Shown: positions 8,726 through 17,181 of the stretch, piece after piece | How positions within the stretch are numbered: the first letter of the stretch is position 1 | Layout: the number at the start of each line of letters is the position of its first letter | Assembly: GCF_001514235.1 (NCBI RefSeq) | Contig: NZ_KQ948930.1 | Location: 280,522-344,521 of the forward strand | Direction of reading: 5' to 3' | Length of the DNA stretch: 64,000 nucleotides | From: Streptomyces caeruleatus | GTDB lineage: Bacteria > Actinomycetota > Actinomycetes > Streptomycetales > Streptomycetaceae | Position numbers and translations under genes: made by a program | Notes under the pieces: model-generated | Seen by the model: the letters and a program-made list of their open reading frames with translations, nothing else | Told to the model about the DNA's origin: nothing | Database searches by the model: none

Positions 8726-9736
8726 ATGCCACGCGCCGAGACAGCTGGCGTGGAGGCGACGCCGCGGACCCGCCTGCGCTGGTGGACCGAGCTGCCGCTG
8801 ATACTCCTGGTGTACGCCTGCTACTCGGCCGGCCGGCTCCTCGCCCGGGGTGATGTCAGCCACGCCGTCGACCACGGCCTGGCGATCCTGGACATCGAGA
8901 AGGCCCTCTACCTCAACGCGGAGCACCCCCTCAACCGCCTCTTCACCCGCGAGCCCTGGCTCGGCGTCCCGGCCGACTTCTGGTACGCGTCGCTGCACTA
9001 CCTGGTCACCCCCGTGCTCCTGGTCTGGATCTTCCGGTCCCGCAGCGTGCACTACCGCGCGGCCCGCACCTGGCTGATGACCTCGACCCTCATAGGCCTG
9101 ATCGGCTTCACCCTGCTGCCCACCTGCCCGCCCCGGCTGCTCGCCGCGAGCCACGGCTTCGTGGACACGATGGCGCAGTACAGCTCGTACGGCTGGTGGG
9201 GCGGCGAGGCGAGCGCGCCGCGGGGCATGGGCGGTATGACGAACCAGTACGCGGCCATGCCGAGCCTGCACGTCGGCTGGGCGCTGTGGTGCGGGGTGAT
9301 GCTGTGGCGGTACGGCGGGACGCGCCTGACGAAGGTGGCGGCCGTCGCCTACCCGCTGATCACCACGATCGTCGTGATGGGCACCGCCAACCACTACTTC
9401 CTCGACGCGGTCGCGGGCGCCGCCGTGATGGGCGTCGGACTGCTGCTGACGCCGTACGTCCTGCGAGCCTCGGACCGAGTCCGGGCGCGGTTCGGGGCGA
9501 AAACCGCCCCCGTCGCGGCGGCCGGAACGGGCTCCGGCGGCACGGTCGCGAAGGGTACGCGCGAGACCGTCACCGTGGCCTCGGACGACACTTCTTCCTC
9601 GATTGTCAGTGGCGGATGCCAGACTTCCGCGGGTGAGCGAATTCCACGGCAGCGCGAGTCCCGGGGCGGATCCGGAGCCGAGCCGAGTGCCTCTCCCCAG
9701 GACGCGGGGGACGGCGCTCCGGCACCGGCTCGCTGA
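8726..9736 (+). CDS. PAP2/AUR1-like membrane phosphatase
   Basis: Integral membrane protein of 336 aa with about six helices. The PAP2 catalytic pieces are visible as PSLHVGWALWCG (first His) and GTANHYFLDAVAG (second His with Asp). The AUR1-type (inositol phosphotransferase-like) arrangement is suggested by the RLLAAS and GGMTNQYAAMPSLH spacing. It would act on lipid phosphates or phosphoinositol transfer at the membrane. The C-terminal 85 residues are cytoplasmic and low-complexity. The ATG at 8726 follows GGGGAGG, better than upstream candidates. Its 3' end overlaps the start of the nuclease gene by about 100 bp. Confidence 0.85.
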   Translation: MPRAETAGVEATPRTRLRWWTELPLILLVYACYSAGRLLARGDVSHAVDHGLAILDIEKALYLNAEHPLNRLFTREPWLGVPADFWYASLHYLVTPVLLVWIFRSRSVHYRAARTWLMTSTLIGLIGFTLLPTCPPRLLAASHGFVDTMAQYSSYGWWGGEASAPRGMGGMTNQYAAMPSLHVGWALWCGVMLWRYGGTRLTKVAAVAYPLITTIVVMGTANHYFLDAVAGAAVMGVGLLLTPYVLRASDRVRARFGAKTAPVAAAGTGSGGTVAKGTRETVTVASDDTSSSIVSGGCQTSAGERIPRQRESRGGSGAEPSASPQDAGDGAPAPAR

Positions 9737-10820
9737 GCTGCGCGGTCCCGACGTACCGGCCAAGGCGCTCGACGCGCGCGCCCTGGCCGCCCTCGCCGCC
9801 AACCCCGGCTGCAAGCGGCGCGCGATCCTGGACGGCGCCGGGGTGAACAAGGCGGCCCTGGCGAGCGCGCTCGGCTCACCGTCGGCCTTCGGACAGTCGC
9901 AGTTCGCCCTCACCCGCGGGAACGCGTTCGAGGCCAAGGTCAAGGCGGACGGCGGAGCGGAGCTGCTGCGCCTGGTCCACGAAAAGCTGGACCGCTCGGC
10001 CGAACCGCCCGCCGGCGCGCGCGTGCCCGAGCTCACCGCGACCGGCCCCGAGGGCCGCACAGCCCGTACGGCACTCGCGCTGCGCGAAGCCACCGGGACC
10101 CACGGCGAGTGGACGCTGCTCGACCACCCCATGCTCGCGCTGGACGTCGCCGGCTCGCCCGCCTTCCTGGAGCCGGACGCGGTGGTGGTGCACCCGGACG
10201 GCAGCTGGACGGTCGTGGAGATCAAGTCCTTCCCGATGCTGGACGGTTCGGCGGACCCGGCGAAGGTAGGCGCGGCAGCACGGCAGTCGGCGGTCTACGT
10301 ACTGGCGCTGGAGCAGGTCGCCGCCCGGCTGGATCCCGCCCCGCGCGTGCGCCACCGCGTCCTCCTTGTCTGCCCCAAGGACTTCTCCAACCTCCCCACC
10401 GCCTCCGCCGTCGACGTCCGCAAGCAGCGTGCGGTCACCGCCCGCCAGCTGGCCCGTCTCACCCGTATCGAGGACATCGCCGACGCCCTCCCCGACGGCG
10501 TCTGCTTCTCCCCCGAACTGCCCGCTGCCGACCTGACGGCGGCCGTCGAGTCGGTTCCGGCGACGTACGCGCCCGAGTGTCTGTCCGCCTGTGAGCTGGC
10601 CTTCCACTGCCGCGCCCGGTCCCGCGCGTCCGGCGCGGTGACGTCGCTGGGCCGTTCGGTGCGGGCCGAGCTGGGTGACCTGACGACCGTCGAGAGCGTC
10701 CTGTCGGCGGCCCGCGGCGAGTCCGGCGACCCGGACGATCCTGCCGTGGCGGCCCTGCGCAGGGCGGCGCGACTGCGGGCGGAGGCCCTCGGCACGGAGG
10801 CGGTGGCCGCGTGTCGCTGA
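9633..10820 (+). CDS. RecB-family PD-(D/E)XK nuclease with candidate Fe-S cysteines
   Basis: 395-aa putative DNA exonuclease. It has E100 in RGNAFE, D182 in EPDAVVV, E197 and K199 in VVEIK, and Q218/Y222 in RQSAVY. These are the RecB-type motifs GhhxE, D, ExK and QxxxY. Four cysteines are placed as in 4Fe-4S RecB nucleases (AddB, Dna2, Cas4): C60 in NPGCKRRAIL, and C316, C320, C326 in ECLSACELAFHC. The GTG at 9633 is inside the PAP2 gene; a GTG at 9687 behind GGAG is an alternative. The stop overlaps the next gene by 10 bases, which overlaps the helicase by four, so the three form one translationally coupled unit. Role: DNA end processing, or defence. Confidence 0.82.
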   Translation: MSEFHGSASPGADPEPSRVPLPRTRGTALRHRLAELRGPDVPAKALDARALAALAANPGCKRRAILDGAGVNKAALASALGSPSAFGQSQFALTRGNAFEAKVKADGGAELLRLVHEKLDRSAEPPAGARVPELTATGPEGRTARTALALREATGTHGEWTLLDHPMLALDVAGSPAFLEPDAVVVHPDGSWTVVEIKSFPMLDGSADPAKVGAAARQSAVYVLALEQVAARLDPAPRVRHRVLLVCPKDFSNLPTASAVDVRKQRAVTARQLARLTRIEDIADALPDGVCFSPELPAADLTAAVESVPATYAPECLSACELAFHCRARSRASGAVTSLGRSVRAELGDLTTVESVLSAARGESGDPDDPAVAALRRAARLRAEALGTEAVAACR

Positions 10821-12415
10821 TCTCCACTCTCGCCCGACTGGAAGCCGTCAGCACGGGCCGCGCCCAGCCCGCCGCGACCGTCCGCCACCGTCGGCTGTCC
10901 GAGCGGCCGCTGGTCTTCGTGCCGCTCACCACCGCGGGTGAGGCCGGTGCCCCGCTCGGCGCGCTCGTCGGCACGGACCGTGACGCCCCGCATTTGCTGG
11001 TCGTCCCGCAGCCGCGCGACCGCGACCTCAGGTTCGCGTTCCTGGCCGAGCTGGCGGACGTCGTCCTGCCGTACATCGACGCCTACGCCGAGGACGTGGA
11101 GGCGGCCGAGCGCAACGAGACCGATCCGGAGACCGGCCAGCGGGTCAAGGTCGAGGTGGAACTGTGCGCGGACGCCCCGCAGTTGATCGTGCCGAGCCGC
11201 GCGGGCGTCGACTTCGTCCGGCTCCTGGGCCGCTCCATGCGCTTCAGGCGTACGGCGGAGCAGGACCCGGAGGCCCCCTACCCCGCGCCTCCGCGCGTGC
11301 CGTTGCTCGGCCGGTGGCTGACCCACTTCGCCGAGCGGGCCCGGGTGCCGGGGTCCTCGCTGCTGCTGGCCATGACGGACGTACTGGCCCGGCACTGGGC
11401 GACCGGTCAGTCCACGCTGGAGGACCAGCATCTCGGCGCGCTGCTGGCGTGGATCGACCTGCCGGACGGTGAGACGGGCGCCGAGGCGGCCCTGCGGGCG
11501 GAGCTCGCCCGGGACCGGGACGGCCAGTTGCTGTGCCCGCCCGCCGGCCCCGCCACCGACCCGGCGTTCGACAACAAGCTGCTCGCCCCCGCCATCGAGC
11601 GCTACGACCGCGCCCGCACCGCCCTGGCCGCCGCCGAGGACGGGCTGGAGGCCGACGACCGGCTCGGTGACCTGACCGCCGCCGAGCGGGAGATCCGCGC
11701 CCTCGTGGCGAGCCGGACCCGGCCCACCTGGGACGCGGTGTGGCGGGGCCTCGACCGGTTGCGGGAGCTGCCGGAGGCCGCGCGGGTCGAGGAGCGGTGG
11801 ACTCGCGACCGCTGGTCCTTCACCGGGCACCGCGACCGCGTGGTCGCCGGCGAGCCCCCGCAGCCGCGCCACGACGACGCGGTCACCGCCGCCAACAAGC
11901 TCGCCGCGCGCGAGCGCGAACAGGCCCGGCTGGAGGCACAGGAGGCGCTCGACGACCCGCTGGTGATGGCGGGGCGGCGGCTGTCCGGGGAGGCGTTCGC
12001 GGGCGAGGTCACCGATGTCGTGATGGCGTACAGCGAGGGCAAGCGGCCCAGTCCTCGCCCGCTGGTGACGGTTCGCACGGACGACCGACCGCATCTGGGC
12101 GAGCGGGCGAAGGTGTTCCGGTCCCTGGGTGGGAAGCCTCAGTCGGCGGAGTTCGTCGGATACGAGGGGGACGCCGAGGACGACAGTGCGCTGATCGTGC
12201 TGCGGGTGCTGGACAAGATGGGCCGCGGCAAGGAGCCGGAGGAGGGGTCGGTGCCCGAGAAGGGCGATGTGCTGTGCTTCACGCTGTTCGAGCACGAGCA
12301 GCGGGGCGGCGCGAAGCTGCCAGACCCGGAGCAGACGCCGTGGACGCACGGCGGTCCGCCCGGGGAGCCGGAGTCCGAGGCCGCCGATCCGCTGACCGAG
12401 GAGGATGTGCTGTGA
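10811..12415 (+). CDS. Unknown protein between nuclease and helicase
   Basis: 534-aa cytoplasmic protein with no domain I recognise. Seen in it: an N-terminal LRFAFLAELADVVLPYIDAY segment, a PYPAPPRVPLLGRWLTHFAERA segment about a third in, a long acidic/basic helical middle with coiled-coil character (about residues 255-390), and a C-terminal domain with RAKVFRSLGGKPQSAEFVGYEG and DDSALIVLRVLDKMGRGKE that could be an OB-like or beta-rich fold. It starts with GTG inside the nuclease stop region and its own stop overlaps the helicase GTG. The fixed position suggests an obligate partner, perhaps linking nuclease and helicase. Confidence 0.8.
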   Translation: MSLISTLARLEAVSTGRAQPAATVRHRRLSERPLVFVPLTTAGEAGAPLGALVGTDRDAPHLLVVPQPRDRDLRFAFLAELADVVLPYIDAYAEDVEAAERNETDPETGQRVKVEVELCADAPQLIVPSRAGVDFVRLLGRSMRFRRTAEQDPEAPYPAPPRVPLLGRWLTHFAERARVPGSSLLLAMTDVLARHWATGQSTLEDQHLGALLAWIDLPDGETGAEAALRAELARDRDGQLLCPPAGPATDPAFDNKLLAPAIERYDRARTALAAAEDGLEADDRLGDLTAAEREIRALVASRTRPTWDAVWRGLDRLRELPEAARVEERWTRDRWSFTGHRDRVVAGEPPQPRHDDAVTAANKLAAREREQARLEAQEALDDPLVMAGRRLSGEAFAGEVTDVVMAYSEGKRPSPRPLVTVRTDDRPHLGERAKVFRSLGGKPQSAEFVGYEGDAEDDSALIVLRVLDKMGRGKEPEEGSVPEKGDVLCFTLFEHEQRGGAKLPDPEQTPWTHGGPPGEPESEAADPLTEEDVL

Positions 12416-13749
12416 CCGCCGCCGTGTTCGACCCCGGTGCCGCGGCGACCGAGGCCACCGACGCGATCCTCCGCGACACGCTGCACGGCACCGCGCGCGG
12501 TGTCGTCGTGGACTCCCCGCCCGGCGCCGGCAAGTCCACGCTCGTCGTCCGCGCGGCCCTCGAACTCGCCGACGCCGGGCGCCCGCTGATGGTCGTCGCG
12601 CAGACCAACGCCCAGGTCGACGACCTGGTGCTGAGGCTCGCCGAGAAGAACCCCGAGCTGCCGGTGGGCCGGCTGCACAGCAGCGACGCCGACCCGTACG
12701 ACAAGGCGCTGGACGACCTGCCGAACGTACGCAAGTCGGCGAAGGCGGGCGATCTGAACGGCCTCTCGGTCGTCATCTCGACGGCGGCCAAGTGGGCGCA
12801 CGTGAAGGTGGACGAGCCCTGGCGGCACGCGATCGTCGACGAGGCTTACCAGATGCGCTCGGACTCGCTGCTCGCGGTGGCGGGCCTGTTCGAGCGGGCG
12901 CTGTTCGTCGGCGACCCCGGCCAGCTGGACCCCTTCTCCATCGTCGGCAGCGAGCAGTGGGCGGGCCTGTCGTACGACCCGTCGGCCTCCGCCGTGACCA
13001 CCCTTCTGGCCCACAACCCCGAACTGCCCCAGCACCGCCTGCCGGTCTCCTGGCGGCTCCCGGCCTCCGCCGCGCCGCTGGTCTCCGGGGCCTTCTACCC
13101 GTACACCCCGTTCCGCAGCGGCACGGACCACGGCGACCGCACCCTGTCCTTCGCGGTCCCGTCGGACGGCTCGGGTCCCGACCGGGTGATCGACGAGGCG
13201 GCGGAGTCGGGCTGGGGCCTGCTGGAGCTGCCCGCCCGGCACACCCCGCGCACGGACCCCGAGGCGGTACGGGCGGTGGCGACGGTCGTCCGGCGCCTGC
13301 TGGACCGGGGCGGGGCGGCGACGTCGGAGCGCTCACCCGACGCCGCGCCCCTCACCGCCGACCGGATCGCGGTCGGCACGGCCCACCGGGACCAGGCGGC
13401 CTCCGTCCGGGCCGCGCTGACCGAGCTGGGCGTGACCGACGTCACCGTCGACACCGCGAACCGTCTCCAAGGCCGCGAGTACGACGTGACCGTGGTCCTC
13501 CACCCCCTCTCCGGCCGCCCCGACGCCACCGCCTTCCACCTGGAGACAGGCCGCCTGTGCGTCCTCGCCTCCCGCCACCGGCACGCCTGCATCGTGGTGT
13601 GCCGGGCGGGGGTGAGCGACCTGCTGGACGACTATCCGTCGACGGAGCCGGTGCAGTTGGGGACGCTGGTGAAGTTTCCTGACGGCTGGGAGGCGAACCA
13701 CGCGGTTCTCGCCCGACTGGCGGAGCACCGGGTGGGGTGGCGGCCGTGA
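12412..13749 (+). CDS. Superfamily 1 DNA/RNA helicase (AAA, Dna2/UvrD-like)
   Basis: 445-aa ATPase. Walker A is PPGAGKST (about residues 36-43), motif Ia AQTNAQVDDL, Walker B IVDEAYQM, motif III FVGDPGQLDP, motif IV region SWRLPASAAPL, motif V ANRLQGREYDVTVVLHP, and motif VI LASRHRHA. This is a full SF1 helicase set in a compact protein without an obvious 1B/2B insertion. GTG start overlaps the previous stop (GTGA). Together with the RecB-like nuclease it forms split Dna2/AddAB-like activities. The last 22 residues (WEANHAVLARLAEHRVGWRP) recur in the small ORF directly downstream. Confidence 0.9.
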   Translation: MTAAVFDPGAAATEATDAILRDTLHGTARGVVVDSPPGAGKSTLVVRAALELADAGRPLMVVAQTNAQVDDLVLRLAEKNPELPVGRLHSSDADPYDKALDDLPNVRKSAKAGDLNGLSVVISTAAKWAHVKVDEPWRHAIVDEAYQMRSDSLLAVAGLFERALFVGDPGQLDPFSIVGSEQWAGLSYDPSASAVTTLLAHNPELPQHRLPVSWRLPASAAPLVSGAFYPYTPFRSGTDHGDRTLSFAVPSDGSGPDRVIDEAAESGWGLLELPARHTPRTDPEAVRAVATVVRRLLDRGGAATSERSPDAAPLTADRIAVGTAHRDQAASVRAALTELGVTDVTVDTANRLQGREYDVTVVLHPLSGRPDATAFHLETGRLCVLASRHRHACIVVCRAGVSDLLDDYPSTEPVQLGTLVKFPDGWEANHAVLARLAEHRVGWRP

Positions 13750-13919
13750 ACACAAACCGCACCCGCACGATCGGCTCGATCACCACAGCGCCCGTCCGCC
13801 GGACGGAGTCCGGCACGCCGCCGGGGGCGGCCGATGAACACAGCCCGGACGACTGGGAGGCGAACCACGCCGTGCTGGCGCGACTGGCGGAGCACCGGGT
13901 GGGGTGGCGGCCCGGCTGA
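13746..13919 (+). CDS. Small ORF sharing the helicase C-terminal tail
   Basis: 57 aa from a GTG overlapping the helicase stop (GTGA). The N-terminal 35 residues are unique and polar (NTNRTRTIGSITTAPVRR). The C-terminal WEANHAVLARLAEHRVGWRP is nearly identical to the helicase tail, and the nucleotides are also nearly identical (about 13689-13745 versus 13856-13912), so this is a recent partial duplication or gene-converted module. Whether the peptide is made is uncertain. It could compete for whatever binds the helicase tail. Alternatively it is a pseudogene fragment left by duplication. Confidence 0.5.
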   Translation: MNTNRTRTIGSITTAPVRRTESGTPPGAADEHSPDDWEANHAVLARLAEHRVGWRPG

Positions 13920-14062
13920 TTCCTCATGGCACCCCCTTTGACCTGCGCTCGACGCCCCCTTGCGTGGGCGCGGGACAATGGACGGTGGATCGGTCCACAG
14001 ATGTCCTCGGTGAGATGTCCTTGGTGGTCCACGAGATCGTCGACGTAAGAGAAGGAGAAGAC

Positions 14063-14428
14063 ATGGCGGAGCCCACGCCGCGTCGGAACGAACCGCGGCT
14101 ACGCCCCGCGCCCCTGCTCTTCGAGCCCGCGCAGGTGGCAGCCGACCCGGAGCACTTCTTCGACCTGGAGTCGATCGACGACCCGCGGGCGCTGTTGACG
14201 CGGGCGACCGAGCTGACGCAGGCGTTCCGGGCGGCGACCGACCGTGCGGTGGAGTTCCAGGCCATCGCGGCGGCCCAGCTGGCGGATCCCCGGCGGTTCG
14301 ACCGTCTGACGCCGGCCGACATCGCCGCGCGGGCCGAGTGGACCGAGGACTATGCCAAGAAGATGGTGGAGTTCGGCCGGGATCTGATGCGGGGGGTCGA
14401 GGGTCCCGGGCACGTCGACCCGGTGTGA
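14063..14428 (+). CDS. Conserved-looking hypothetical protein
   Basis: 121-aa soluble protein. A GAAGGAG ribosome binding site precedes the ATG. The N-terminus is Pro/Arg-rich (PRRNEPRLRPAPLLFEPAQV), followed by helices with FFDLESIDDPRALLTRATEL and FRAATDRAVEFQAIAAAQLA and a final DYAKKMVEFGRDLM segment. No known domain. The helical, charged pattern suggests a small adaptor. It lies 143 bp downstream of the small ORF and may have its own promoter. Confidence 0.65.
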   Translation: MAEPTPRRNEPRLRPAPLLFEPAQVAADPEHFFDLESIDDPRALLTRATELTQAFRAATDRAVEFQAIAAAQLADPRRFDRLTPADIAARAEWTEDYAKKMVEFGRDLMRGVEGPGHVDPV

Positions 14429-14561
14429 CCCGGCCACCCGGCGCCCCGACACCGTCGATGGCATATGCCAGGCGGGCAAGATACGCCCTGCCACCCCGCC
14501 CTGTCCCGGTTTCCCGGAACTCTCGGGAACGGCCCGCTCACCGTCGGTAGATGTAGCTGTC

Positions 14562-15137
14562 ATGAGCAGCGCACCCAACGCCCCGTTCTCGACCGCCTCC
14601 CTCACCGCGGACGGCGCCGCCTGGCTCGCCTCCGCAGAACCGTATCCGCGCAGCGCCCGGGCCTTCTGGGACGAGCGGCCGACGGCCCCCATGGTGCTGG
14701 CCTGCGGTTCCGTCTTCGATGTCGTGAGCGCACCCGCGGTCTTCGGGCGCCGGATGGTCGACCAGCTGTGGGAGGAAGGGCCCGGATCGGGGCCGGTGGC
14801 GATGTTCCGGGGGCGGATGCTGCTGTTCGCCGCGCCCGGCACGGCCCAGCGGCTGCCGTCGCTGCTGCGGTGGGAGGAGCTCGGCCGCGCGGGCGACGTC
14901 CCGGCGCTGCTGTGCCACGGCACCGGAGACGCGGTGACCGTCCCGGCCCGGTCCGCCACCGACACCCCCTCCGGCGCCCGCTGGCTGGTCGCCCCGGACA
15001 CGCGTAATCCCTGGTTGCCGGGGCCGGAGGTGCTGCTCTGGGCGGCCGTCCGGGCGGCCCGCGCGGCCGTGCGGATATCGATTTTTCCCCACCCGGATCA
15101 GGATGCTAAGGTCTACGACGTCAGCAGGCGCCGCTAG
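14562..15137 (+). CDS. Hypothetical protein, possibly Prim-Pol N-terminal-like
   Basis: 191 aa. The region RAFWDERPTAPMVLACGSVFDVVSAP and the later FRGRMLLFAAPGTAQRLPSLLRWEE loosely recall the bifunctional DNA primase/polymerase (Prim-Pol) type proteins common in Streptomyces. The Zn-binding and catalytic residues of a true Prim-Pol are not visible, so no activity is claimed. Its stop codon TAG (15135-15137) is inside the tRNA-Lys gene, whose first base is 15128. Translation therefore runs ten bases into the tRNA, a sign that the tRNA end of this gene may have been remodelled. Ribosome binding site weak. Confidence 0.6.
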   Translation: MSSAPNAPFSTASLTADGAAWLASAEPYPRSARAFWDERPTAPMVLACGSVFDVVSAPAVFGRRMVDQLWEEGPGSGPVAMFRGRMLLFAAPGTAQRLPSLLRWEELGRAGDVPALLCHGTGDAVTVPARSATDTPSGARWLVAPDTRNPWLPGPEVLLWAAVRAARAAVRISIFPHPDQDAKVYDVSRRR

Positions 15138-15201
15138 CTCAGTTGGTTAGAGCAGCTGACTCTTAATCAGCGGGTCCGGGGTTCGAGTCCCTGGCGGCGC
15201 A
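15128..15201 (+). tRNA. tRNA-Lys(CTT), copy 1
   Basis: 74-nt cloverleaf. The acceptor GCGCCGC pairs with GCGGCGC (15194-15200), with discriminator A at 15201 and no encoded CCA. The anticodon loop is CTCTTAA within a GCTGA/TCAGC stem, anticodon CTT (reads AAG). The T arm contains GGTTCGAGTCC. Identical by eye to the copies at 29778 and 35957. The preceding ORF ends inside it. Confidence 0.97.
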
Positions 15202-15552
15202 CAGACGGTGAAGGCCCCTCGCAACTGCGGGGGGCTTTCGCGTTTCGCGGGTGACTTTCCGGCTCCGCAGGGGCGGCCGGGGGTCCGGGGGTTGTCCCCC
15301 GGGGAATGCAGCATCAGCGGGTCCGGGGTTCGAGTCCCTGGCGGCGCACAGACGGTGAAGGCCCCTCGCAACTGCGGGGGGCTTTCGCGTTAGAGGTTGC
15401 TTTTCCCGGCTCCGCAGGGGCGGCCGGGGGTCCGGGGGTTGTCCCCCGGGGAATGCAGCATCAGCGGGTCCGGGGTTCGAGTCCCTGGCGGCGCACAGAC
15501 GGTGAAGGCCCCTCGCAACTGCGGGGGCCTTCGCGTTTCGCGGGTGACTTTC
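15166..15552. repeat. Tandem 147-bp repeat containing tRNA-Lys 3' halves
   Basis: The 36-nt 3' half of tRNA-Lys (from the anticodon 3' stem through the T arm and acceptor) recurs at 15313-15348 and 15460-15495, both exactly 147 bp apart from each other and from 15166 in the intact gene. Each copy is followed by a hairpin terminator-like sequence (first at 15211-15238) and a GC-rich palindrome GGGGGTCCGGGGGTTGTCCC, ending AATGCAGC just before the next copy. The third unit decays after about 15552. From there to 15727 I see no gene or structure. Confidence 0.95.
15211..15238 (+). terminator. Hairpin after tRNA-Lys copy 1
   Basis: GCCCCTCGC and GCGGGGGGC flank a short AACT loop, followed by TTT. 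Near-identical hairpins follow each truncated tRNA copy in the tandem repeat. Confidence 0.7.
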
Positions 15553-15727
15553 CGGCGCTCACGGGTGAACGCCCCTCGCCCCCCGCCGTCACCCCCCGCC
15601 CTCGCCCGTCACCCCTCGTCGTGGCTACGGTTCCGCGTTGCCCCGGCGCACAAGTGGTCCACAAGGCGTACCGCTGCCATCCGGCGTACATCTGTCCGGC
15701 CACGCGACCCCGTACCCGGCGCACGCG

Positions 15728-17134
15728 CTACCCGATCGCGGTGATGCGCACGGTCCACGCCCCCGAGACGGTCCGTCCCTCGACGTCCACCCGTACGCCT
15801 TCCTCCGGCACCGTGAAGCTCTCGCCGAGGCCGACCGGCGCGTCCGCGAGCGGTGGGTACACGGACTCCTCCCAGCAGGCCTCGCTGTGCGGATGGGCGT
15901 CGATCACCTCGACCGGCCCGCCCCCGGACTCGGTCTCACTGCGCACCCGGTACACCAGCACCCCCGGCCGGCAGGTCTGCATGTCGTTGCCCACCGGGCC
16001 GCGCACCTCGAAGGCCAGGGCGCTCTCCGTGCCGGTGGGGACGACGGCCAGCTTGATGCCGTTGCCCAGTCCGAAGCCCGGGACACCACCGTACGCCCCG
16101 GACGGGCCGTACTCCCCGAGCGCGCCCTGCATGCCGAACGCGTCGGGAGCCTCGGGCGAGCCGCCCGCCCCGAACGCGCCGGGCGACCCGGCCGCACCCG
16201 TGCGCACCGGAATCCCCGGCGCCGCGGACAGCGGCTCCAGCGTCAGCCGTACGGGTCCGCCGCCCCGCCCCTGCACGCACACCACCTGTCGCGGCTCCAG
16301 CCACCCCAGCTTCCACTTGTGCCAGCCGAACAGATCCGGTGCCATCCCGAACTGGCTGCCCATCAGGTCCCAGTCGCCGACATAGGTGTCCCAGTCGCCC
16401 TTGCCGTCGACCGGGCGGTGGTACAGGTCGGGCAGGTCGAAGACGTGACCGGTCTCGTGGGCGAGGACCAGCCGGTCCGGCGGATGGTTCTCGAAGACCG
16501 TGACGACGCGCCGGATGTCGGTACCGTCGGCCCGCAGCGGGGCGTCCAGGTTGACGACCTTCGTGGCGTCCGAGTCGACGCCGGGCGCGTCCGGGTCGGC
16601 GACGAAGTAGACGATGTCGTAGTGGGAGAAGTCGACCTCACGGTCCGCCGCGGCGAGCGCGTCCCGCAAATAGGCGGCCCGGTCGGCGACCCGCCAGTCA
16701 CGCTGTATGGCGTACGCGGTGGACGGCTTCGGCATCCGGATCCAGTGGTGGAGCGGATGCGGACGCAGGGTGAATCTGCCGTAGGAGGCGCGTTCGAAGA
16801 AGCGGGTGGTGGCCGGGAAGTGGTCGGCCGTCAGTTCGGCGGGTGTCGTCTGGGGGGCCGCGTCCGGGAAGGACAGGAACACCATGACCGCGTCGAGCTC
16901 CCGCGTCGGGCGCGGATAGGCGGCGTTCCAGGTGTCCAGGCCCTCGGAGTGGTGGGCCGCGGTCCGTTTGAGGGCGCAGGGTGCCGTGTCGAAGGGTTCG
17001 GCGACCGAGGGGCCGGCGACCAGGGAGGTCGCGGCGAGCGCCGACATCGTGGTGAACACGGCCGCGGTGCTGCGCAGTCGGTGCCGGTCCCGCAGCAGGC
17101 CCGTCCCACGGAGCAGGGGGAGCTGACGCGGCAC
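15728..17134 (-). CDS. Secreted M6-like metalloprotease
   Basis: 468-aa exported zinc peptidase. GTG start follows GGAGG by five bases. A signal sequence occupies about residues 1-45 (STAAVFTTMSALAATSLVAG, then VAEP). The zinc site is LAHETGHVFDLPDLYH (HExxH with a downstream Asp), followed by the conserved GDWDLMGSQFG and GWHKWKLGWL segments typical of the M6/immune-inhibitor A group. A Gly/Ala-rich loop (about 310-355, GAFGAGGSPEAPDAFG) interrupts the C-terminal beta domain. It is divergent from cdgA across a 387-bp intergenic region with a candidate BldD box. Likely a developmental or nutrient-scavenging protease. Confidence 0.88.
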   Translation of the reverse strand: MPRQLPLLRGTGLLRDRHRLRSTAAVFTTMSALAATSLVAGPSVAEPFDTAPCALKRTAAHHSEGLDTWNAAYPRPTRELDAVMVFLSFPDAAPQTTPAELTADHFPATTRFFERASYGRFTLRPHPLHHWIRMPKPSTAYAIQRDWRVADRAAYLRDALAAADREVDFSHYDIVYFVADPDAPGVDSDATKVVNLDAPLRADGTDIRRVVTVFENHPPDRLVLAHETGHVFDLPDLYHRPVDGKGDWDTYVGDWDLMGSQFGMAPDLFGWHKWKLGWLEPRQVVCVQGRGGGPVRLTLEPLSAAPGIPVRTGAAGSPGAFGAGGSPEAPDAFGMQGALGEYGPSGAYGGVPGFGLGNGIKLAVVPTGTESALAFEVRGPVGNDMQTCRPGVLVYRVRSETESGGGPVEVIDAHPHSEACWEESVYPPLADAPVGLGESFTVPEEGVRVDVEGRTVSGAWTVRITAIG

Positions 17135-17168
17135 GGGGACCTCCGGAGCGGTTCGCGGGACACCGCAT

Positions 17169-17181
17169 CCACCCTGTGTCG
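17169..17181. promoter_or_regulatory. Candidate BldD box between metalloprotease and cdgA
   Basis: CCACCCTGTGTCG contains the full core ACnCTGnGT (17171-17179) of the BldD operator, with mismatches only at the outer positions. BldD is the c-di-GMP-bound developmental repressor known to control cdgA in S. coelicolor. The site is 35 bp from the metalloprotease start and about 340 bp from the cdgA start. The rest of 17135-17521 has no gene. Confidence 0.4.

Noticed and set aside
15147..15724. Small ORFs encoding RRQGLEPRTR-type peptides near tRNA-Lys
   Set aside because: They are antisense to the tRNA 3' half and its copies. Such peptides are a familiar annotation artefact.
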